This document shows positions 1 to 5,564 of a DNA stretch of 10,347 bases, in pieces; the first letter of the stretch is position 1; each line of letters begins with the position of its first letter. The position numbers were made by a program, and so were the translations under genes. The notes under the pieces are model-generated. The model ran no database searches and was not told the origin of the DNA. It saw nothing but the letters and a program-made list of their open reading frames with translations. The DNA is from Clostridiaceae bacterium (GTDB lineage: Bacteria; Bacillota; Clostridia; Acetivibrionales; DUMC01): NCBI GenBank assembly GCA_012512865.1, contig JAAZDH010000021.1:1-10347 (forward strand), in the 5' to 3' direction.

Positions 1-700
1 CCAGTATGGTCACAGGTTTACTCCACGTTCTCCCCCAATCCCCCGAGCAAAATATCAACAATGCCCCGTATTCCGTACTCATTCCCAGCATATAAAGCTT
101 GCCATTATGTATAAACAGTTTTCCCCAAAAACAAGGGGATACGTCGGAAAGATATCTCCAGCTTACTCCATCATCTCTTGATACAAACACTTTACTAAGA
201 TTCTGCCCTCCTTTTCCCCAGTAAATATCATGAGATGCCACAAGACTGCCATCAGGAGTTCTGGCTATTGAGGGGCTGGCAGGCGACCGGCCGGAAACAT
301 TATAGGTATAATCTTCAGGATGAATATAATTTATTACAACTCCAGGTGCAAACCCTGTCCTGAAAAATCTCACCGGACTCCTTGCCTTTATCTCTCCCGT
401 GCTTTTGTCTTTTATTGTTAATTCTATTTCATAATCCCTTCCGTTTTTCAAACCTGTGTATTCAAAACATGATGCATCCCCTGGCAATATAAAATGCGCT
501 ACCTTATTTTCATTTTCCAGTTCGCTAATATTAACATTAACCTCATATTCATTTTTTCTTGTTTCACTATCATCGACGCTATTATAGGCAAAATCAATGT
601 AAATACTTTGATCTCCCGGTGCTATCCTAACTATATTTAAACCTCCAAAGGCTTTGCTATTTTCTATCTTGGTAGGGTTAACTGCCAGTTCGCTGTTCAT
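1..700 (-). CDS. Sialidase/BNR-repeat family protein, N-terminal 233 residues (3' end cut by window edge)
   Basis: This frame stays open from an ATG at 700-698 to the left edge, so only the first 233 residues are visible. Residues about 20-113 look like a fibronectin type III-like sandwich (note FEYTGLKNGRDYEIEL near 79-94). A beta-propeller follows with two Asp-box motifs, S174-R-D-D-G-V-S-W181 and S219-G-D-W-G-R-T-W226, the BNR signature of sialidases and related exo-glycosidases. The segment SPSIARTPDGSLVASHD (about 142-158) resembles the first blade of clostridial and Paenibacillus proteins annotated as exo-alpha-sialidase. No signal peptide is seen, so the product is probably cytoplasmic and acts on imported oligosaccharides (inference). 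A strong AAGGAGG at 718-712 sets the start. The gene is last in the transporter cluster, 139 bases after the binding-protein gene. Sialic acid specificity is not shown, because much of the propeller is missing and Asp boxes also occur in other enzymes. Confidence 0.85.
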   Translation of the reverse strand, partial: MNSELAVNPTKIENSKAFGGLNIVRIAPGDQSIYIDFAYNSVDDSETRKNEYEVNVNISELENENKVAHFILPGDASCFEYTGLKNGRDYEIELTIKDKSTGEIKARSPVRFFRTGFAPGVVINYIHPEDYTYNVSGRSPASPSIARTPDGSLVASHDIYWGKGGQNLSKVFVSRDDGVSWRYLSDVSPCFWGKLFIHNGKLYMLGMSTEYGALLIFCSGDWGRTWSKPVTIL

Positions 701-780
701 TATAGGTAATTCCTCCTTGCGATTATTAAAATTATTAACAAGGTAAAGTATTTGTACATTATTCATAGATATTTAATTAG

Positions 781-809
781 ACAGTAGCAGGAAATATTCC
801 TGCTACTGT
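781..809 (-). terminator. Perfect 13-bp hairpin between binding-protein and sialidase genes
   Basis: The arms ACAGTAGCAGGAA and TTCCTGCTACTGT pair perfectly around a 3-base loop, starting about 30 bases after the binding-protein stop codon. Further TTAGA/TCTAA pairing can lengthen the stem with a bulge. Reading leftward, the bases after the stem (CTAATTAAATAT) do not form a proper U-run; the better T-run (TTTTGTCT) lies on the plus-strand side, where no gene needs terminating. It may therefore be a weak terminator or a hairpin that protects the 3' end of the binding-protein mRNA while allowing some readthrough to the sialidase gene. The hairpin is certain; its role is not. Confidence 0.55.
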
Positions 810-839
810 TTTGTCTAATGTCAAATTGTATTAAAGTTA

Positions 840-2453
840 TTAATTGCTATTGAATACATCCAGAGCTTCCTGGTAAATTTCTATTAAATCATCCAATTTT
901 AAGCTTTCTACCTTTCTTACATATTCGTCCCATTCTTCGTCAATACCTCCATCAACAATCCAGTGAGCAATGGTGCTATTAACATATTCAAGCAAATCGG
1001 TTTCTATATCCTGCAGGGCCGCTGTCTGATCCTCTCTCCACACAACTGGAGGATAAAAGCGTTCGATAGGTACTACATAAGGTTTATAGACCTCTTTAAC
1101 ATTTTTATCTCTTTGAGCCTGTGAACCACTATACTCAATTTTTTCAACCGCCTCAGGAGTTAAAAGGAAAGCAACATTGTTCCCTGGAACATTTTCATAA
1201 GCTTCATTACCGACAAAAGGCAGCTGTATAATCCTATCCCCATCCTTTTCCATCCATTCCCCATACATACCATACATAGCCTGTACTGACCAGTCGGGTT
1301 CACCTATGGTATCTGCTAAACGGATGCTAGCCTCAGGATATGGGTTTTTAGTAAATATTGTAAAAAAGTTTCTTTCTACAGCATTGGTTTGTTGCCTGTA
1401 CATAGGTTTTCCTCCATGAGGTCCTTGCAGCGGCGGCATAACATCATAAATTTCCTCCGTCGGGTCATCATTAAAATATCGCAAATATGTTCCTACTATA
1501 GGTGGATTGGATAAAATTTTGCTGGTGTATGCAGCTGAATCATCAGTAAATACTTCAGGTGGAATTAATCCTTCTACGTACAACCTTCTTAAAAATTTAA
1601 TAGGTTCTTTTATTGTTGGATCCGTTGCGGAAAATACTACTTTACCATTTTCATCAACTGAAATGTAATGAGGTTTTCCTGGCGTGAATGCGCCAAAAGC
1701 ATTGTATAATTCATACTGTCCACCATTCGAATAGGCATTATACATAAACATCCAGGGGATTACCTCTTGAGGAATAGATCCTTTACCAGCATTTTCTTTA
1801 AACGATTTAAGTTCATTATAAAAATCATCTGTCGTTTTAGGCATTTCCAGCCCTAATTCTCTCAGCCATTTCACATTAATCATCCACTGGTCCCGGATCC
1901 CAGCATTACTATCCTCCATCCTTACAATTGGCAAACTCCATATTTCACCATCAGGCATAGTCGCAACCTTTTTTCCATAAGAGTATTGCTCAAAAAACTT
2001 TTTCCAATTGGGGGCATATTTATTAATTAGCTCGGTTAGCGGGATAATATCTCCTGCTGCAGCTGTATTTAAAATATGCCTGTCATTAGCTCCTCTGAAC
2101 ATGATATCAGGATAATCCTGGCTTGCAAATAATAGATTTACCCTTTCACCTGAATTTTGAGTAACATGCTCAAATTCCAAATGAATATTTGTTAACTCTT
2201 CCAATTTTTTAAAATATGTCATTTCATTTGCATTTCCATAAAATTCTCCGGACGTCATGAATACTTTTAGTGTTATCTTTTCATTTACAATTGGATATCC
2301 GGTCGGGTTGAATATACTGGTTTTTTCATTGCTTTCACCTGTTTTTTTAACATCATCGCTTGCTTTTTTGCCTCCATCACTACCAACACAACCTGATACC
2401 ACAAGGGTCATCATGATAAAAACAACAAGAAGAAGTAAAGCAAATTTTTTCAT
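840..2453 (-). CDS. Extracellular solute-binding lipoprotein of a sugar ABC transporter (LplA/LipO-like)
   Basis: This 537-residue membrane-anchored receptor captures an oligosaccharide and delivers it to the two upstream-encoded permeases. The N-terminus is a lipoprotein signal: Lys2-Lys3, a hydrophobic core at about 4-19, then the lipobox V-S-G-C with Cys22, followed by a Gly/Ser/Lys/Asp linker to about residue 50. The mature part has the family-1 fold, with a first strand ITLKVFMTSG and the motif LLFASQDYPDIMFRG typical of the large LplA/AguE-type receptors of about 500-560 residues. The frame could start at an ATG at 2462, but GGAG at 2467-2464 nearly touches that codon and sits 10 bases from the ATG at 2453, which also gives the classic MKKF opening. 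The gene is separated from permease 2 by a long leader that may carry its own promoter, which fits the need for more receptor than permease. The ligand cannot be read from sequence. Confidence 0.93.
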   Translation of the reverse strand: MKKFALLLLVVFIMMTLVVSGCVGSDGGKKASDDVKKTGESNEKTSIFNPTGYPIVNEKITLKVFMTSGEFYGNANEMTYFKKLEELTNIHLEFEHVTQNSGERVNLLFASQDYPDIMFRGANDRHILNTAAAGDIIPLTELINKYAPNWKKFFEQYSYGKKVATMPDGEIWSLPIVRMEDSNAGIRDQWMINVKWLRELGLEMPKTTDDFYNELKSFKENAGKGSIPQEVIPWMFMYNAYSNGGQYELYNAFGAFTPGKPHYISVDENGKVVFSATDPTIKEPIKFLRRLYVEGLIPPEVFTDDSAAYTSKILSNPPIVGTYLRYFNDDPTEEIYDVMPPLQGPHGGKPMYRQQTNAVERNFFTIFTKNPYPEASIRLADTIGEPDWSVQAMYGMYGEWMEKDGDRIIQLPFVGNEAYENVPGNNVAFLLTPEAVEKIEYSGSQAQRDKNVKEVYKPYVVPIERFYPPVVWREDQTAALQDIETDLLEYVNSTIAHWIVDGGIDEEWDEYVRKVESLKLDDLIEIYQEALDVFNSN

Positions 2454-2644
2454 ATTTAACATGCTCCTTTCATAGGAAATGTTGTTTCGGAAGCTTTATT
2501 ACTTATTGATATTTGGCCTCCGAGTATGCTAAGCTACGCAATTACCAGGAATAATATAATTTTCATCAGTAAATATCCGAATATTGTATCTTTTGTAAAT
2601 GCTTCATTTTGACATATACCCCGTTATGCAGGCATTTATATGTT

Positions 2645-2663
2645 CATTATACATCCCTCCTTT
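2645..2663 (-). promoter_or_regulatory. Strong Shine-Dalgarno site in the leader, followed by a three-codon ORF; possible mRNA-stabilising SD
   Basis: AAAGGAGGG (2663-2655) is the best ribosome-binding sequence in the window, yet it lies about 200 bases upstream of the binding-protein start. Eight bases after it comes ATG-AAC-ATA-TAA, which encodes only Met-Asn-Ile. A small AT-rich inverted repeat, TTTATAG/CTATAAA (2661-2677), overlaps it. In B. thuringiensis cry3A a similar far-upstream GAAAGGAGG (STAB-SD) binds ribosomes and protects the mRNA 5' end. That role is plausible here for a highly expressed receptor gene, but it is inferred. A minimal leader peptide is the alternative. Confidence 0.4.
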
Positions 2664-2760
2664 ATAGATTCTATAAAATCTCTTGCATCTGGGCAACTAT
2701 TACACTGGAGATCTAGTTATATCAAACCTATGAACATATTAAGCCCCTCTTCTCTACGCC

Positions 2761-2769
2761 ATTATAACA
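2761..2769 (-). promoter_or_regulatory. Candidate extended -10 promoter for the binding-protein gene
   Basis: On the minus strand TGTTATAAT gives a perfect TATAAT preceded by TG and one base, an extended -10 box. It lies just past the permease 2 stop codon. No TTGACA-like box lies 16-18 bases upstream (AAAGGT at 17), so the call rests on the -10 alone. Transcription from here would give the receptor gene a leader of about 300 bases and expression beyond readthrough from the permeases. Confidence 0.35.
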
Positions 2770-2780
2770 TCATGTCACAA

Positions 2781-3671
2781 TTAACCTTTTATTGAACCTA
2801 TCATTACTCCTTTCATAAAGTATTTCTGTAAAAATGGGTATAGAATCAACACTGGAAGGCTTGATACAATTATTACTCCATATTTCATTGACATTGCAAT
2901 TGTTTGAGCTATTAATGCATTATCATCCATGATTTGCATTTCTTCATTAAATTGATTTTGGATAAGAATCTCTCTTAAAAATAACTGTAATGGGTATTTA
3001 TTTCTGTTTCTAAGGTATATAATCGCGTTGAAAAACTGGTTCCAATGCCCTACGGCATAATATATTGTTAAAACTGCAATAATCGCCTTTGAAAGAGGTA
3101 AAACTATTCTAAAGAAGAAGAGAAAATCATTACATCCATCAACAATAGCTGCTTCAAGCAATTCCTGGGGTATTGTACTTTGAAAAAACGTCCGTGCAAT
3201 AATAACATTCCATACACTTACGGCTCCTAATACTATCATAACTGCATAGGTATCAATAAGGTTAAGACTCTTTACAAGAAGATATGTAGGTATCAACCCT
3301 CCTCCAAAGAACATGGTAAATGTAAAAATTCCCATGAATAAGTTCCTGCCAGGCATATCTTTCCTGGAAAGCGAATACGCACTTGTAAGTGTCAGGGAAA
3401 GGTTAAGAAGGGTGCCTAAAATAGTGTATGTAAAAGTATTTTTATATCCTATCCATAAATCTTTATGAGCAAGTATTTTCTTATACCCATCCCAAACAAT
3501 TTTGCTCGGTATAAGTATTACTCTCCCGAGAGCCACATCTATCGGGTCACTAATAGAAGCTATTACCACAAAATAGAGAGGATAAGCTACAATTATTAAT
3601 ATAAGCGCTAAAATGGTATTGTTTATAGTATCAAACACTTTCTCTCCATGGCTTTTACGTGTCATCATCAT
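2781..3671 (-). CDS. Sugar ABC transporter permease, YtcP/LplC (MalG-side) type
   Basis: This 296-residue inner-membrane permease is the second half of a CUT1-type importer and pairs with the permease encoded just upstream. About six hydrophobic segments are visible, the first at roughly 19-40. The cytoplasmic EAA loop that docks on the ATPase is intact: E173-A-A-I-V-D-G179, then a conserved L191-P192. The C-terminus, LQKYFMKGVMIGSIKG, is the hallmark ending of the YtcP/LplC subfamily. The start is crowded: three consecutive ATG codons (3671, 3668, 3665) follow GGGAGAGG at 3680-3673, and the second or third has the better spacing. Only 9 bases separate it from the permease 1 stop, and its ribosome site begins immediately after that stop, so translation is probably coupled. 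No ATPase gene is nearby, as usual for importers sharing MsmX/MsmK. Confidence 0.94.
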   Translation of the reverse strand: MMMTRKSHGEKVFDTINNTILALILIIVAYPLYFVVIASISDPIDVALGRVILIPSKIVWDGYKKILAHKDLWIGYKNTFTYTILGTLLNLSLTLTSAYSLSRKDMPGRNLFMGIFTFTMFFGGGLIPTYLLVKSLNLIDTYAVMIVLGAVSVWNVIIARTFFQSTIPQELLEAAIVDGCNDFLFFFRIVLPLSKAIIAVLTIYYAVGHWNQFFNAIIYLRNRNKYPLQLFLREILIQNQFNEEMQIMDDNALIAQTIAMSMKYGVIIVSSLPVLILYPFLQKYFMKGVMIGSIKG

Positions 3672-3680
3672 ACCTCTCCC

Positions 3681-4664
3681 TTACCATAAACTGGTTTCAC
3701 CTATTCTTCTCGATATTTGGTTAACAATTACAAGTAGAATCATATTAACGATTGAATTGAATAAACCTACAGCTGTTGAAAAACTATATTGCGCATCAAT
3801 CAATCCCCGTTTATATACATAAGTAGCAATGACCTCTGATGTGGAAGTATTCAATGGATTCTGAATTAAAAAAACTTTCTCAAACCCAACACTCATAATT
3901 CTTCCAGCATTCATAATCAACAGTATTATAACTGTAGATAGTATTCCAGGAATATCAATATGCTGTATTCTCTTAATCTTACTGGCGCCATCTATAATAG
4001 CTGCCTCATGTAAGCCAGGGTCAATAGAAGATAATGCTGCTAAATATATAATGCTTGACCAGCCCATATTTTGCCATACGCCTGACCATACATACAAGGA
4101 CGAAAATAGTTCTGGCTTTGACATGAAAAATATTGGTTCTCCGCCTAGTTTTTTAATAAAGGAATTGACAATTCCGGTAGTAGGTGACAGGAAAACAGAC
4201 ATCATTCCCACAATAACTACAGTAGAAATAAAATGAGGGGCATAAGTAACGGTTTGCAGAATTTTCTTAAATTTCTGACTATTCAAACTATTCATACCAA
4301 GAGCAAATATAATAGGAATTGGAAAACCTGCAGCTAAACTATATAAACTAATACTTAGCGTATTTCTAATTAATTCCCAGAACCTTGGCGAACGGAAAAA
4401 TCTTTCAAAATGCTTAAATCCTGCCCAAGGGCTGCCCATTATCCCAAGATGAGCCTTAAAATCTTTAAATGCTATCAAAACTCCGTACATTGGCCCATAA
4501 TGAAAAATAATGATATATAATAAAGTTGGAATAAGAAGTATATATAATTGGTAGGATTTTAAAATGCGCTTTAGCAAATTACTTCTGCCATTTCGGGTTT
4601 TAGGCGGCAAAAAAGCTATTTTATTCGTATTATCATTCGTATTATCAATATTACATGTTTTCAT
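3681..4664 (-). CDS. Sugar ABC transporter permease, LplB/YteP (MalF-side) type
   Basis: This 327-residue membrane permease forms the import channel with the downstream-encoded partner. After a polar tail of about 35 residues comes the first membrane helix (YQLYILLIPTLLYIIIF), then YGPMYGVLIAFKDF and LGIMGSPWAGFKHFERFF, segments diagnostic of the LplB family. The EAA loop reads E220-A-A-I-I-D-G226 followed by I238-P239. The C-terminal ISRRIGETSLW is the usual LplB ending. The frame extends to a TTG at 4703, but no ribosome site precedes it or the adjacent ATG. The ATG at 4664 follows AAGGGGGGG (4677-4669) at a proper distance, so it is chosen. It is the first gene of the leftward operon. Related transporters in Bacillus take up pectin or uronic-acid oligosaccharides, but the substrate here is open. 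Confidence 0.93.
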   Translation of the reverse strand: MKTCNIDNTNDNTNKIAFLPPKTRNGRSNLLKRILKSYQLYILLIPTLLYIIIFHYGPMYGVLIAFKDFKAHLGIMGSPWAGFKHFERFFRSPRFWELIRNTLSISLYSLAAGFPIPIIFALGMNSLNSQKFKKILQTVTYAPHFISTVVIVGMMSVFLSPTTGIVNSFIKKLGGEPIFFMSKPELFSSLYVWSGVWQNMGWSSIIYLAALSSIDPGLHEAAIIDGASKIKRIQHIDIPGILSTVIILLIMNAGRIMSVGFEKVFLIQNPLNTSTSEVIATYVYKRGLIDAQYSFSTAVGLFNSIVNMILLVIVNQISRRIGETSLW

Positions 4665-4723
4665 TATACCCCCCCTTATTAGAGCTTGCGAAGTAAGCAT
4701 CAATCATAATCTACATGGTACGT

Positions 4724-4761
4724 ATTGCTAAAAAAGCATTACAATGCAAATGTACAGCAAT
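4724..4761. repeat. Nested inverted repeat in the transporter operon leader
   Basis: Outer arms ATTGCT (4724-4729) and AGCAAT (4756-4761) enclose inner arms GCATT (4736-4740) and AATGC (4743-4747) around AC. It lies 60-97 bases upstream of the permease 1 start. It could be an operator or, in RNA, an interrupted hairpin. The symmetry is directly visible; the function is unknown. Confidence 0.4.
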
Positions 4762-4989
4762 GTATAATAATGTAATAAATATATAACTATTTGAGACTAG
4801 CAATTTATACGTTAACACCATTTTCAAATTCATGTATTATTGGTGCAATATATCATAATAAATACGGCAAATTGATTTTTTTAAACTTAAATATTTGTAT
4901 TCAATTATTATCTTGGTGTTTACTATTTGCTAATAATTTTATAATCTTGTATATTTACTTGTAAATATGCATTTTTCAAATCATATGCT

Positions 4990-5011
4990 GCTTTATTATA
5001 GCTTTATTATA
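4990..5011. repeat. Perfect 11-bp tandem duplication
   Basis: GCTTTATTATA occurs twice head to tail with no gap. Copies one helical turn apart place the same sequence on one face of the DNA, an arrangement that suits a protein with two DNA-reading units such as an AraC-type HTH domain. Replication slippage in AT-rich DNA is the simpler alternative. Confidence 0.45.
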
Positions 5012-5076
5012 TATCTGAGTTGTCTTTATTCATAAAGCCTTAGTTTTACTTTTCTTTAATTGCTCGCTATTTCAAA

Positions 5077-5107
5077 ATAATAAATTCGCAAAGTACAAAT
5101 TTATTAT
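5077..5107. repeat. 10-bp AT-rich perfect inverted repeat
   Basis: Arms ATAATAAATT and AATTTATTAT flank an 11-base loop (5087-5097). A run of ten T residues follows at 5120-5129. All stem pairs are A-T and the T-run is 13 bases away, so this is a poor terminator; an operator or simple AT-rich symmetry is likelier. Confidence 0.35.
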
Positions 5108-5216
5108 GTTTATGTGTCATTTTTTTTTTAATGTGTTGAATTTGAATCATGCTTTTTTATTGCCTGTATATAGAAAAATTTATTAACACCTGCAATTCAT
5201 AAGGTATACAGTAATA

Positions 5217-5294
5217 TTCATGAAATTATTTTGAAGCTATAAAATAAATTGTTTCTGCTAAACTTTTCACAATTAACACTTTTCATGAAATTAT
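5217..5294. repeat. Pair of 13-bp direct repeats upstream of the regulator promoter (candidate activator sites)
   Basis: TTCATGAAATTAT occurs exactly at 5217-5229 and again at 5282-5294, 65 bases apart, near six helical turns. Each core TTCATGAA is itself palindromic. The proximal copy ends 12 bases before the -35 box of the predicted regulator promoter, a usual place for an activator. A related TTCATGTATTAT lies at 4829-4840 on the transporter side. Binding by the adjacent regulator is inferred. Confidence 0.45.
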
Positions 5295-5306
5295 AGGGCT
5301 GAAATG

Positions 5307-5335
5307 TTGCTTGAATTCTGATACAGTGGTATAAT
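5307..5335 (+). promoter_or_regulatory. Predicted sigma-A promoter of the AraC-type regulator
   Basis: TTGCTT (5307-5312) and a perfect TATAAT (5330-5335) are separated by 17 bases, and TGG just before the -10 makes it an extended -10 box. Only the TTG of the -35 box matches consensus, consistent with a promoter needing help from an activator. It implies a leader of about 220 bases before the regulator gene. Confidence 0.55.
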
Positions 5336-5564
5336 TGTTTTACAACATATTGCTTACTAAATCAGATATAATTATTTTAATAAATTAATATTAATGTATT
5401 AATGAATTGGGTAAGAGACTTGAGTAAAGGTATTAAAGTATTAAACTATTTTACATATTTTGTGTTTATCTCATTATTTAACTTTATATGTTTCAGTCTA
5501 TTATGTATATTGTTCGTTATTGCCAAGAGCTTCTATCGTGTAGCTTGTAATTGACTGAAAGGGA

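Larger units (their letters stand above)
2454..2780 (-). other. Leader region between permease 2 and the binding-protein gene, no gene found
   Basis: These 327 bases hold the candidate extended -10 box, the strong orphan Shine-Dalgarno site with its three-codon ORF, and the receptor's own ribosome binding site at 2470-2463. No rho-independent terminator was found after permease 2, so readthrough from the permeases is likely. No recognised riboswitch or tRNA fold was seen. The longest small frames (10-16 codons) lack both a good start context and a family resemblance. Confidence 0.5.
4665..5564. other. Long AT-rich divergent control region between transporter operon and regulator, no gene found
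   Basis: About 900 bases separate the two divergent starts, unusually long for such a pair. Composition is strongly AT-rich (one 60-base line at 5341 has only 8 G or C). It contains a nested inverted repeat near the transporter (4724-4761), an 11-bp tandem duplication (4990-5011), a 10-bp inverted repeat (5077-5107), a T10 run (5120-5129), a 13-bp direct repeat (5217-5229 and 5282-5294) and a good rightward promoter (5307-5335). No confident promoter for the leftward operon was found; TAGTTA (4789-4784) and TATACA (4766-4761) at 17 bases is the best and is poor. No open frame with a ribosome site was seen on either strand. Confidence 0.6.

Noticed and set aside
2534..2566. Minus-strand frame starting MKIILFLVIA then a stop, resembling the start of a signal peptide
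   Set aside because: It has only ten codons and no ribosome site, and the in-frame text after the stop has no family resemblance; likely chance in AT-rich DNA.
4804..4817. Possible CcpA cre site on the minus strand (TGTTAACGTATAAA)
   Set aside because: Three fixed positions of the cre consensus are wrong, including the conserved right half, so catabolite control cannot be claimed.
5120..5129. T10 run as a terminator tail in the divergent spacer
   Set aside because: The preceding inverted repeat is all A-T and ends 12 bases earlier, and no plus-strand gene lies upstream of it.
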